DNA of 10,681 nt from DATKHR01 sp035939575 (GCA_035939575.1 DASZFS010000338.1:1-10681); one strand, 5' to 3'; positions 1 to 6,825 are shown, counted from the first letter of the stretch. Numbers and translations: made by a program. Notes: generated from the letters alone by a model not told the origin.

Positions 1-125
1 GCCTGCGGCGGCGGCATGATGCCGAGCTGCGCGCCCGTGTCGTCTATCACGCGAATTTCGCGGACCCGGATGCGCTCGTTGACGCGCGTCCGGTCATCAC
101 GCCGGGGACTTCTATCGAAAGCGAT
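1..125 (-). CDS. infC: Translation initiation factor IF-3, N-terminal part (runs off left edge), ATC start
   Basis: IF-3 binds the 30S subunit, checks the start codon-initiator tRNA match and prevents premature 50S joining. Reading leftwards from 125, the frame gives IAFDRSPRRDDRTRVNERI followed by RVREIRVIDDTGAQLGIMPP, the conserved IF-3 N-domain opening (RVNE.IR...VRVI...G.QLGI). About 41 codons are inside the window. The frame has a TAA stop at 138-140 and no ATG, GTG or TTG between that stop and the conserved RVNE block. The only plausible initiator is ATC at 123-125, four bases after a perfect AGGAGG. The first canonical in-frame codon, a GTG at 48-50, would delete conserved sequence. 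Rare AUU/AUC starts are well known for infC and mediate autoregulation by IF-3. It lies 30 bp downstream of thrS, the classic thrS-infC order; rpmI and rplT would be expected beyond the edge. Identity is secure; the exact start is an inference. Confidence 0.9.
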   Translation of the reverse strand, partial: MAFDRSPRRDDRTRVNERIRVREIRVIDDTGAQLGIMPPPQ

Positions 126-129
126 AAGG

Positions 130-135
130 CCTCCT
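130..135 (-). promoter_or_regulatory. Strong Shine-Dalgarno site of infC
   Basis: The minus strand reads AGGAGG here, four bases before the ATC proposed as the infC start. It is the strongest ribosome binding site in the window; thrS, envC, ruvX and panE show no clear one. It decides the start because no canonical start codon follows it in the IF-3 frame. A strong site compensating for a poor start codon is what IF-3 autoregulation needs. The four-base spacing is somewhat short. Confidence 0.75.
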
Positions 136-155
136 GCTTACACTGGAACGGGACG

Positions 156-2144
156 TCACAGCCCGGCTGCGGCCTGCAGCGGAGGGGCGTCGTTCCTGCC
201 CTTGATCCGAACCTCTTCGCGCGCTGCGGCGATGAATGCGTCGATGCCGCTCGCTCCCTTGTCGCCGCCGGACCGCTCACGCACCGACACTGTGCCCGTC
301 TCCACTTCCCGATCGCCCACGACGAGCATGTAGGGGATCTTCTGCAGCTGGGCCTCCCGGATCTTATATCCGATCTTTTCCTGGCGCTCGTCGAGCGTGG
401 CGCGGAGGCCCGCGGCCTTCAAACGGTCCCGCACCGTAGCCGCGTAGGTGAGGTGCCGGTCCGCAATCGGGAGCACGACCGCCTGTACCGGGGCCAGCCA
501 GAGCGGGAACGCGCCAGCGAAGTGCTCGATCAGGATCGCGATGAAGCGCTCGAAGCTCCCGAAAATCGCGCGATGAATCACGACCACGCGGTGCTCGGTG
601 TTGTCGGGGCCGATGTACTTCAGATCGAAGCGCTCCGGCATGTTGTAGTCGAGCTGGATCGTCGCGCATTGCCACTTGCGGCCGATGGCGTCCGTGATGT
701 CGAAATCGATCTTCGGTCCGTAGAACGCGCCGTCGCCGTCGTTCAGCTCGTACGGCATGGCGGCGCGATCGAGCGCCGACTTCAATTGCGCCTCGGCGGA
801 GTCCCAGATCTCGACTTTGCCGAGGAATTCCGCCGGACGGGTGCCGAGCTTCGCCTGGAATTCGAGGCCGAAGTCTCCGTAGACACGCTGCACCAGCTTC
901 AGCAGACGCTCGACTTCCTCGCCGATCTGGTCCTGCGTCACGAAGCAATGCGCATCGTCCTGAGAGAACTGCCGCACGCGGGTCAATCCGGACAACACAC
1001 CCGACGCTTCGTTGCGGTGCAGCGGTGTCTGCTCGTGAAACCGCAGAGGAAGATCCCGATAGCTGCGGACCTCGCTCGCAAACGTGAGGAAGTGTCCGGG
1101 GCAGTTCATCGCCTTCATCGCCATGAGCTCGCCGGCTTCGTGCTGTCCCACACCGTCGAAGCCTGGATCGATGACGAACATGTTCTGCCGGTAGTACGAC
1201 CAGTGCCCCGACGTCTCCCACAGCGCCTTGTTGAAGACGAGCGGTGTCTTCACCTCGACGTAGCCGGCCGGGAACAGAACGTCGCGCATGTAGTTCGCGA
1301 GCGTGTTGTACAGAGTCGTGCCGTTCGCCAGCCAGAACGCCGCGCCGGGCGCCCATGGATGAAAGATGAAGAGCCCCAGCTCGCGACCGAGCTTGCGATG
1401 GTCGCGCTTCTTCGCCTCCTCCACCTGCGTCAGGTGGGCCTTCAAGTCCTTGTCGGACAGGAACGCGGTGCCGTTGATCCGCTGCATCGGGGCGTTGTGC
1501 GCGTCGCCCTTCCAGTACGCGTTCGAGGTGTTGAGCAGCTTGAAGGCTTTCAGCTTTCCGGTCGACGGCACATGCGGCCCGACGCAGAAGTCGATGAACG
1601 TGTCCTTGTCCTTGATCGTGTAGCAGGACACCTCGGTCTGGCCGGCGGTCTTCTCGTCGATCAGCTGGACCTTGAGCGGCTCGCCGCGCTGCGCGAAGAA
1701 CGCCTTCGCCGCGTCGCGCGGCCACATCTGGCGCTCGTACACGAGGTCGGCGGCGGCCAGCTCCCGCATCTTGTTCTCGATGGCCTCGAGGTCATCGGGG
1801 ACGAACGGCCGCGGGACGATGAAATCGTAATAGAAGCCCTCGTCGGTCGCCGGGCCGATGCCGCACTGAACCCCGGGAAAGAGATTCGTCACGGCAGCTG
1901 CCAGCAGATGCGCGGTGCTATGGCGGGAGAGGGCCAGCGCTTCCGGGCTGCGATCGGTCACGATCCGCACGGTCGCGTCGTGGTCGAGCGGGTACGCGAG
2001 GTCGACGAGCCGGCCGTCCACGACGCCGGCCAGGGCGGCCTTGGCGAGCCCGGGCGAGATCTGTCCGGCCACGTCGCGGACCGACGAGCCCGCGGGCACC
2101 ACGCGGTTTGACCCGTCTGGCAGTGTGACAGTGATTTCGCTCAT
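156..2144 (-). CDS. thrS: Threonyl-tRNA synthetase
   Basis: Class II synthetase that charges tRNA-Thr with threonine in the cytoplasm and edits mischarged serine. The 662-residue protein, slightly longer than the E. coli enzyme (642), has the full bacterial architecture. A TGS domain covers about 1-62. The editing domain covers about 65-240, with HSTAH (H75, H79) and C187/H191. The class II core covers about 260-550, with zinc ligands C348 (MNCPGH), H399 (DDAH) and H524 (IHRAIFGS), and motif 2 RNEASG...RVRQFSQDD. The anticodon-binding domain covers about 555-650 (LDERQEKIGYKIREAQ). The ATG at 2144 gives the standard N-terminus MSEITVTLPDGS, although no good ribosome site precedes it. It follows a tRNA-Val gene by 52 bp with no visible terminator or new promoter between them, and is followed by infC 30 bp on. 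All catalytic and editing residues are present, so it should be active. Confidence 0.98.
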   Translation of the reverse strand: MSEITVTLPDGSNRVVPAGSSVRDVAGQISPGLAKAALAGVVDGRLVDLAYPLDHDATVRIVTDRSPEALALSRHSTAHLLAAAVTNLFPGVQCGIGPATDEGFYYDFIVPRPFVPDDLEAIENKMRELAAADLVYERQMWPRDAAKAFFAQRGEPLKVQLIDEKTAGQTEVSCYTIKDKDTFIDFCVGPHVPSTGKLKAFKLLNTSNAYWKGDAHNAPMQRINGTAFLSDKDLKAHLTQVEEAKKRDHRKLGRELGLFIFHPWAPGAAFWLANGTTLYNTLANYMRDVLFPAGYVEVKTPLVFNKALWETSGHWSYYRQNMFVIDPGFDGVGQHEAGELMAMKAMNCPGHFLTFASEVRSYRDLPLRFHEQTPLHRNEASGVLSGLTRVRQFSQDDAHCFVTQDQIGEEVERLLKLVQRVYGDFGLEFQAKLGTRPAEFLGKVEIWDSAEAQLKSALDRAAMPYELNDGDGAFYGPKIDFDITDAIGRKWQCATIQLDYNMPERFDLKYIGPDNTEHRVVVIHRAIFGSFERFIAILIEHFAGAFPLWLAPVQAVVLPIADRHLTYAATVRDRLKAAGLRATLDERQEKIGYKIREAQLQKIPYMLVVGDREVETGTVSVRERSGGDKGASGIDAFIAAAREEVRIKGRNDAPPLQAAAGL

Positions 2145-2196
2145 TGCGCGGGTGGTTGACCTGTCGAGAGCTGCTGGGTGAAAGTCGTTGCCGTTC

Positions 2197-2272
2197 TGGT
2201 AGGCACGGGTGGACTCGAACCACCGACCTCCTGCGTGTCAAGCAGGCGCTCTAACCTCTGAGCTACGCGCCT
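2197..2272 (-). tRNA. tRNA-Val (anticodon GAC)
   Basis: A complete cloverleaf reads on the minus strand from 2272 to 2197. The acceptor stem AGGCGCG pairs with CGTGCCT, with one G-U pair. T8-A9 are followed by D stem GCTC/GAGC. Anticodon stem CCTGC/GCAGG encloses the loop TTGACAC, giving anticodon GAC at 2237-2239, which reads GUC valine codons. A five-base variable region follows, then T stem GGTGG/CCACC with the loop TTCGAGT. The discriminator base is A (2200) and the 3' CCA is encoded (2197-2199). An extended -10 promoter lies just upstream and thrS starts 52 bp downstream, so the tRNA may be cut from the thrS mRNA leader. All stems are paired and I see no unusual feature in the tRNA itself. 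Confidence 0.97.
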
Positions 2273-2306
2273 ACACCATGAAAATACGGGCCTTGGACGA
2301 ATCTTC

Positions 2307-2315
2307 AGTATACCA
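2307..2315 (-). promoter_or_regulatory. Extended -10 promoter of tRNA-Val (and perhaps thrS-infC)
   Basis: The minus strand reads TGGTATACT, an extended -10 element (TGn plus TATACT, five of six consensus bases), about 34 bases before the mature tRNA 5' end. Transcription should begin near 2300, giving a short leader of about 28 bases for RNase P to remove. The -35 match is poor: GGGACA lies upstream at a 19-base spacing, which fits an extended -10 promoter. Such an AT-rich hexamer is uncommon in this GC-rich sequence. No other promoter is evident before thrS, so it may drive tRNA-thrS-infC together. Confidence 0.6.
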
Positions 2316-2330
2316 GGATCGGGTTCGAGG

Positions 2331-2343
2331 GTGTCCCCGACAC
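2331..2343. other. Short perfect stem-loop downstream of the CtpA-like gene
   Basis: GTGTC-CCC-GACAC forms a five-pair hairpin with a three-base loop in the gap between the CtpA-like gene (stop at 2391) and the tRNA-Val promoter. There is no T-run on either side, so a Rho-independent terminator call is not supported. It overlaps the position where the tRNA promoter -35 would lie, so a protein-binding operator is also possible. It may be chance. Confidence 0.3.
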
Positions 2344-2350
2344 GGTTGGC

Positions 2351-2379
2351 CCTGTGAGCCCCGTGAGCCCCCTGTGAAC
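2351..2379. repeat. Three imperfect short direct repeats
   Basis: The plus strand carries CCTGTGAGC, CCCGTGAGC and CCTGTGAAC at 2351, 2360 and 2371, immediately after the stop of the CtpA-like gene. Unit spacing is 9 and 11 bp. This is a small degenerate tandem tract with no coding role visible. Together with the stem-loop at 2331-2343 it fills most of the roughly 118-bp gap between the tRNA and the CtpA-like gene. Confidence 0.45.
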
Positions 2380-2390
2380 GGTGGCCCGCG

Positions 2391-3581
2391 CTATGCGGCT
2401 GCTTTCTCGGCGGCCTTTCCAGCCAGCCGCTCGAGGGCCTTGTCGAGGATGGGATCCGTCTTCTGCCCCTGGGGCGGCTGCGCGCCGAACTCCGCGACGT
2501 CGGGCTCGTCGACCGCGACGGTCGGCTCGAGCCCCTTTTCGTGCAGCTGCGCGCCGGCCGGCGTGAGAAACCGCGTGGTCGACAGCCACAAGCCAGCGCC
2601 GTCAGGAAGCTTGATCAGTTTCTGCTGCGCCGCCCGGCCGATGGTGTGCTCGCCAATCAGCTCGGCCCGCTGGTTGCCCGACATGGCCGACGCGAAGAGC
2701 TCCGCCGCGCCAGAGGTGCCGGTGTCGATGAGCAACGCGGTCGGCAGAGCAATCGACCCATCGCCGGATTCGGCAACGAGCGTCTCGCGTGGACCGCTCT
2801 TCGACTCTCGTATCGCGAGCGTGCCTTTGCCCACGAAGAGTCGCGCGACCGCGAGGCCGTCCTCATAGCTGCCGCTCGACGTGCGGCGAACATCCACAAT
2901 CAGCTTCTCGGCGCCGCCCTTCGCCAGCTCCGACACCTGCGACTTCAGCTGCGCGACGGTGTTCGCCCCGATGCTCGCGACGCGGATGTAGCCGATGCCC
3001 GGACCGGCGATACGGCCGGTGACCGCTGGCGGCGCCTCGCTTTCGCGCGTCAGCTCGACGACGTGAGGATCGGCGGCGTTGCCGCGAATGACCGTCACGG
3101 AGACCTTCGAACCCACGGCACCGCGCAGCGCGCGGACGCCCTCCCAGACGGACAGGTCGCGCGTCGGCATATCGTTGATCGCGCGAATGTAATCGCCTGT
3201 GCGGATGCCCGCCTTCGCCGCGGGTGAATTGTCGCGCGCCGCGATCACGCGAAGGTAGTACTGGCGCGTGAGCTCGATTCCCACCCCGGCAGGCGCAAGG
3301 GCCGCGCCGCTCTCCACCTGCTTGACCTCGTCGGGCGACAGGTACGCGCTGTCGGGATCCAGGCTCTCGGCGAGGCCGTGCATCGCGCCGGTCATCACCT
3401 TGTCGACGTTCACGTCCTCGACGTAATTCGTGGTCACCAGGCCGACGACGTCATCGAAGACACGCAGATGCTGGTAGGTGTCCTCGCGCGCCATGACTTT
3501 GCCCAACAGGCCGCCGACAATCGCGAACGCGATGACGGGCGCGGAAATCGACAGGACGACCATGCGCGTTCGGGAGCTCAT
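2391..3581 (-). CDS. ctpA: CtpA-like S41 C-terminal processing peptidase homologue, predicted inactive
   Basis: A 396-residue S41 (tail-specific/Prc) family protein of the periplasm. Residues 7-29 form a hydrophobic signal or membrane anchor. The cap start follows (LDPDSAYLSP, about 74-83), then a PDZ domain (about 90-180, with AAKAGIRTGDYIRAIN), then the S41 core (about 190-355, ending TPAGAQLHEKGLEP). The core aligns without gaps to the Prc active-site block, but the catalytic positions are lost. The nucleophile Ser is Gly291 (GTSGAAEL for GSASASEI), the Asp is Gly302, and the general-base Lys is Arg316 (TIGRA for TFGKG). The substrate-site RNNPGG motif has become RRTSSGS. The reading frame is intact, so this looks like a kept pseudoenzyme and not a decaying gene. 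It starts 6 bp after envC in the same operon, the known envC-ctpA pairing. The C-terminus is a low-complexity Ala/Lys tail. Fold assignment is firm; inactivity is inferred from motifs. Confidence 0.93.
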   Translation of the reverse strand: MSSRTRMVVLSISAPVIAFAIVGGLLGKVMAREDTYQHLRVFDDVVGLVTTNYVEDVNVDKVMTGAMHGLAESLDPDSAYLSPDEVKQVESGAALAPAGVGIELTRQYYLRVIAARDNSPAAKAGIRTGDYIRAINDMPTRDLSVWEGVRALRGAVGSKVSVTVIRGNAADPHVVELTRESEAPPAVTGRIAGPGIGYIRVASIGANTVAQLKSQVSELAKGGAEKLIVDVRRTSSGSYEDGLAVARLFVGKGTLAIRESKSGPRETLVAESGDGSIALPTALLIDTGTSGAAELFASAMSGNQRAELIGEHTIGRAAQQKLIKLPDGAGLWLSTTRFLTPAGAQLHEKGLEPTVAVDEPDVAEFGAQPPQGQKTDPILDKALERLAGKAAEKAAA

Positions 3582-3587
3582 ATGCCT

Positions 3588-4769
3588 TTACTTTCTCCGT
3601 AGCCATTGTAGCGGGTCTACCGGGCGACCGTCGACGCGAAGCTCGAAGTAGAGCCCTGTCCCCCCCGACGGGAGGGGGCCTGCGGAACCGACGGGCTGGC
3701 CCCGGTCCACCCGGACGCCTTTGGCGACGCCGACGTCCAGGAGGTCACCGTAGAGGCTGAACGCCTGCGATCCGTGATCCAGGATGACCAGGTTGCCGAA
3801 GCCGGAAAAGCTGCCCGCAAACGCGACCAGGCCATCATGCACCGCCACCACTGGCGCGCCGTCGTCGGCGCTGAACTCTATGCCATTGGACGAGGCCGCC
3901 GCCGATCCGGACGTGCCCCCGCCGAAACGCCGCCGGAGCTGGCCGGCGACAGGCCACCCGAGGTCCCCTCTGAAGGGCCGTAACGGCAGGCCCGGGACTG
4001 GTTCGGCGCCCGGCGCACTGGTGTCCCGGAGCGCGAGCTGGAGCTTCTGCTGCGCAGCCTGCAGCTCGGCGGACACTTGCGCGTTGAGGTCGCGGCGGCT
4101 GTCGATTTCGTGGATGAGGTCGTTCTTCGCCACCGTTGCCCGCACGCTCGCGGCCTGCGCCTTCTCCGCGGCGAGGCGCGCGGCGCCCGCCTGGCGCTTT
4201 CGTACTTCAAGCGTCGCCCGCGTGGCGCGGAGCTCCTCGAGGGTGTGCTGGTGCGCGGCGATGCGATCGCGATCCAGTTTGGCCAGCGCGGCGACGGTCC
4301 GTGACGCCTGGCCGATGCGCCGCAGATCCGGCGTCGCGAGCAGCAGGCGGGCGTACCGCGCGCTGCCAAGCTTGTACATTTCGATCAGACGGGCGCGCAG
4401 CTCGGGGCGCGCCGCGGTCTCGGTTGCCTGGAGGGCGCTCATCCTCGCTCCGGTCGCATCGATGTCGGTCTGGATGCCGACGACATCGGCTTCCGCACGC
4501 TTCAGCTCCTCGGCCTTGATTTGACGGTCGACTTCCAGCTTGCGCAGATCGTTCAAGAGCGTACGCTCTTCAACCGCGAGCCGGTCCGCGTCGCGCTGCA
4601 GCGCGACCAGCCGATCGCCGGCCCGCCGTGCCAGCGCCTCGGTGCGCGCGCGGTCGCCACGGTCGTTTTGCCGCGCGGCGGCGGTCGCGCCGGTCCCGAC
4701 CAGAACGCCCAGCGCGAGCCACCACGCCCCGTGGGCCGCGATCGTCGCGCTAGAAAATCGGTTTGCCAT
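3588..4769 (-). CDS. envC: EnvC-like murein hydrolase activator (coiled coil plus degenerate LytM/M23 domain)
   Basis: A 393-residue exported protein. In Gram-negatives EnvC lacks hydrolase activity and activates septal N-acetylmuramyl-L-alanine amidases under FtsEX control. Here residues 1-32 form a signal peptide (WWLALGVLVGTGATAAARQ). Residues about 40-250 are a long, charged coiled coil. Residues about 268-390 are the LytM domain. All five usual M23 positions are replaced: the H...D pair is S294 and E298 (SNGIEF), the YxH histidine is D342 (SLYGDL), and the HxH pair is G372 and Y374 (GLYFELRVDGRPVDP). The SLYG and LYFE signatures resemble E. coli EnvC closely. The ATG at 4769 lies 20 bp inside the preceding gene with no ribosome site, implying translational coupling. 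It is followed at 6 bp by the CtpA-like gene. Whether it meets FtsX here is unknown; no ftsEX or amidase gene is in the window. Confidence 0.93.
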   Translation of the reverse strand: MANRFSSATIAAHGAWWLALGVLVGTGATAAARQNDRGDRARTEALARRAGDRLVALQRDADRLAVEERTLLNDLRKLEVDRQIKAEELKRAEADVVGIQTDIDATGARMSALQATETAARPELRARLIEMYKLGSARYARLLLATPDLRRIGQASRTVAALAKLDRDRIAAHQHTLEELRATRATLEVRKRQAGAARLAAEKAQAASVRATVAKNDLIHEIDSRRDLNAQVSAELQAAQQKLQLALRDTSAPGAEPVPGLPLRPFRGDLGWPVAGQLRRRFGGGTSGSAAASSNGIEFSADDGAPVVAVHDGLVAFAGSFSGFGNLVILDHGSQAFSLYGDLLDVGVAKGVRVDRGQPVGSAGPLPSGGTGLYFELRVDGRPVDPLQWLRRK

Positions 4770-6798
4770 CTACATCTGAAGGTATCGGCAGGCCGAAGTA
4801 CTTCAACACCGTCGGGGCGATGTCGATGATCTGCAATCCGGGACGGACTGCGCGGTTCGAGATGAACGTGCCCGGCGTACTCTTGTAGTCGAAGGAGCCG
4901 TGATCGCCGGACCACTTCTTCATGTTTGGGTACAGGATGCCCGGAGGGGAGCCGCCGAGCGCGGATTGCCAGGAGACGCGGTATCCGTCGGCGAGCCCGA
5001 CCTGAAGCTCCGCCGCGTTCTTCACGAACTCGCCTGAATACACGTCCTCGGCCCTGTAGACGGCGTCGACGACCCGCGCGCCGGTCTCGGGGTCGGTCGT
5101 GGCCAACAGCTGGGCCGTGATGTCGGCTTGTACCCGTCTCGATTCGTCGCCCGGCTCGACGATGCCCCGGGACTCGCGGCCCTTGAGGTTGAGGTATACC
5201 TGGCCGAGGCCCATCGCGTACGCACGCGTGTGCGACCAGTCCACGTTTTCCCAGAACGTGCCCCCACCGAAGAGGTCCTCCAGTTTTTTCTCGCCAGGCG
5301 CCTGTCCCTGAAGCGTCATGAAGCCGTTCTGAACGAGCCACGTGTTCAGGTTGACGGACTGACGGAACGAGTGGAACCCGTGATCCGACACGATCAAAAT
5401 CGGTGTTCCTGGCGGGACGCGGGACATCACTTCACCGACGAAGTCATCGCAGCGGCGATAGACACGCTCGATCGCGTCACCGAACTTCGCGGCGAGCGCG
5501 CGGTCGTACATCGGATGCCGGGTGTCGATGAGCCGCCACATCATGTGCTGCACGCGGTCGGTGGACTCGATGACGCCGACCAGCAGGTCCCACTGCCTCG
5601 CGTCGAGCCGCTGGAGGATGACCTGCGCGCGGTCGTCGAACGCGCGGAACAGATCGTCCATGAATGTTTTCTCGTCCAGACGATCCTCGTTGAGCGGCCA
5701 CGTGGCCTCGGCCCAGCCAAGCGTCCGGTACGGCCCCAGCCGCTCGTAGATGTCCGCGGAAAACGAGGCAGGAGACGACATGGGCGCCGGTGGGCTGTCG
5801 GGCCGCCAGTTGACCGGCGAGACGTACAGTTGGAGCTCGGAGCCGGCGTTGATCAAGTAGATCTGCGCCATGCCGTGCACGCGCAGCAGCATGTTGATCG
5901 TGAAATCGAGGTTGATCCACTTGCTCCATTCGTGCTCGGACAGATGGATCGAGCTGTCGGCGATGTCGATGGTCGCCGACTTGCCGGCGCGGTTCCAGTG
6001 GACGGTGATCGGGAGCCGCACGTCCTCGCGCGCCTCGAGCTCCGCGATGCGCATCTTGTCGGTCTCGCTCAGCGGCAACGCGGATCGAGCGGCGCGCAGC
6101 TGCTGCCGCACGATGGGATTGGGCGGTCCGACGAGCTCGGTGCGCGCCACGTCGCTGTCGAACACCAGCCGCTTGAGGATGCCGCCGAATTCAGTGTTCC
6201 CTTCCTCATACCGGCTCAAGTCGGTGCCGAAGTAGTAGAACGTTCCCATGGTGGCCCGGATGTCGGGCAGCGGCAGCCCGGACAGCAGCTCACCGTTCGG
6301 GACCTCTTCGGGCGGATAGGTCACCGGCACTGTGAGCATGCTCGAACGGACGCCGGCGCGCCCGGCGGTCACCCAGAACGACGTGCCTCCACGGATTGAC
6401 TTGATGTTGGGCCTGGAGACGGGGATGTAGTTGAGAATGAAATGCGGCGGCTCGCGCGTGACCATGCCGAGGTCGGGCAGGTACGTGTTCGTGTCCCTGA
6501 CGAGAAAGTCGTAGATGTTGTGCTTGCCCGCGTTCACCCCGGTCGCGAAGGAGGCCCACGCCGTTGGGGACTCCGGCGAATGCGTGGTGCCAAGGTCGTG
6601 CACGCCGCCCCCCTCGCGCGCGAGCTTCTGCATGTTGGGCAGACGTCCTTCGTCCATGAATCGCCGTACAAGACGGGGATCCATGCCGTCGAACCCGAGG
6701 ATGACGAGCTTCTGCTGGAATTTCTCCGGAGGCCGCGCACGGCCGCAGCCCCACGCGCCGATACAGACGACGAGCAATGGCGCGAGAAAGCGTTTCAC
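4750..6798 (-). CDS. Alkaline-phosphatase-superfamily phosphodiesterase, probable lipoprotein
   Basis: A 682-residue type I phosphodiesterase/nucleotide pyrophosphatase-like enzyme, probably on the periplasmic side. The start is GTG at 6798, giving MKRFLAPLLVVCIGAWGC, a signal peptide ending at Cys18. The lipobox AWGC is imperfect. The two-metal site is complete: D37 (LGFDGMD), probable nucleophile T79 (SPTAWASFATG), D414 and H418 (STDRVQH), D472-H473 (VSDHGF) and H633 (GDHGSFD). The conserved end IIDIAPTVLKYFGLPIP is present. A longer open frame up to 7227 exists but runs antisense through ruvX and precedes the signal peptide, so I reject it. It is the first gene of the operon with envC and the CtpA-like gene, preceded by a TATAAT box about 19 bases before the GTG. 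The substrate cannot be told from sequence; an envelope phosphodiester or phosphate ester is an inference from location. Confidence 0.9.
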   Translation of the reverse strand: MKRFLAPLLVVCIGAWGCGRARPPEKFQQKLVILGFDGMDPRLVRRFMDEGRLPNMQKLAREGGGVHDLGTTHSPESPTAWASFATGVNAGKHNIYDFLVRDTNTYLPDLGMVTREPPHFILNYIPVSRPNIKSIRGGTSFWVTAGRAGVRSSMLTVPVTYPPEEVPNGELLSGLPLPDIRATMGTFYYFGTDLSRYEEGNTEFGGILKRLVFDSDVARTELVGPPNPIVRQQLRAARSALPLSETDKMRIAELEAREDVRLPITVHWNRAGKSATIDIADSSIHLSEHEWSKWINLDFTINMLLRVHGMAQIYLINAGSELQLYVSPVNWRPDSPPAPMSSPASFSADIYERLGPYRTLGWAEATWPLNEDRLDEKTFMDDLFRAFDDRAQVILQRLDARQWDLLVGVIESTDRVQHMMWRLIDTRHPMYDRALAAKFGDAIERVYRRCDDFVGEVMSRVPPGTPILIVSDHGFHSFRQSVNLNTWLVQNGFMTLQGQAPGEKKLEDLFGGGTFWENVDWSHTRAYAMGLGQVYLNLKGRESRGIVEPGDESRRVQADITAQLLATTDPETGARVVDAVYRAEDVYSGEFVKNAAELQVGLADGYRVSWQSALGGSPPGILYPNMKKWSGDHGSFDYKSTPGTFISNRAVRPGLQIIDIAPTVLKYFGLPIPSDVDGKPIF

Positions 6799-6816
6799 GG
6801 CGTTGAAGGCGCGGAA

Positions 6817-6825
6817 ATTATAACA
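6817..6825 (-). promoter_or_regulatory. Extended -10 promoter of the envelope operon, overlapping a plus-strand -10-like box
   Basis: The minus strand reads TGTTATAAT, a perfect -10 hexamer (6817-6822) with the extended TGn, 18 bases before the GTG of the phosphodiesterase gene. Transcription would begin near 6810, leaving a leader of about 12 bases. I find no good -35, as is usual for extended -10 promoters. The same bases read on the plus strand give TATAAC (6819-6824, five of six), which would start transcription near 6831, essentially at the ruvX start codon. The overlap suggests a shared bidirectional promoter. The minus-strand call is stronger than the plus-strand one. Confidence 0.6.

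Noticed and set aside
47..280. 77-codon minus-strand frame spanning the thrS-infC junction
   Set aside because: It reads thrS and infC out of frame. The IF-3 homology is in another frame that starts at ATC.
453..2111. Long open frame of 552 codons on the plus strand opposite thrS
   Set aside because: It lies wholly antisense to a clearly conserved thrS, and its product is Arg/Val/Leu/Glu-rich with no recognisable motif. High GC content makes long shadow frames common.
2145..2196. T-box or thrS-type operator in the leader before thrS
   Set aside because: Only 52 bases separate the tRNA from thrS, too short for a T-box, and I see no anticodon-mimic arm or terminator hairpin.
2197..2272. tRNA gene as an integration (att) site
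   Set aside because: No integrase, no direct repeat of the tRNA 3' end, and only housekeeping genes around it.
2391..3581. CtpA-like gene as a decaying pseudogene
   Set aside because: The frame is intact, with anchor, PDZ and S41 core all preserved and only catalytic positions changed, which fits a functional pseudoenzyme better than decay.
5128..6399. Plus-strand open frame of 423 codons opposite the phosphodiesterase gene
   Set aside because: Composition is that of a GC shadow frame, and the opposite strand carries all conserved metal-binding motifs.
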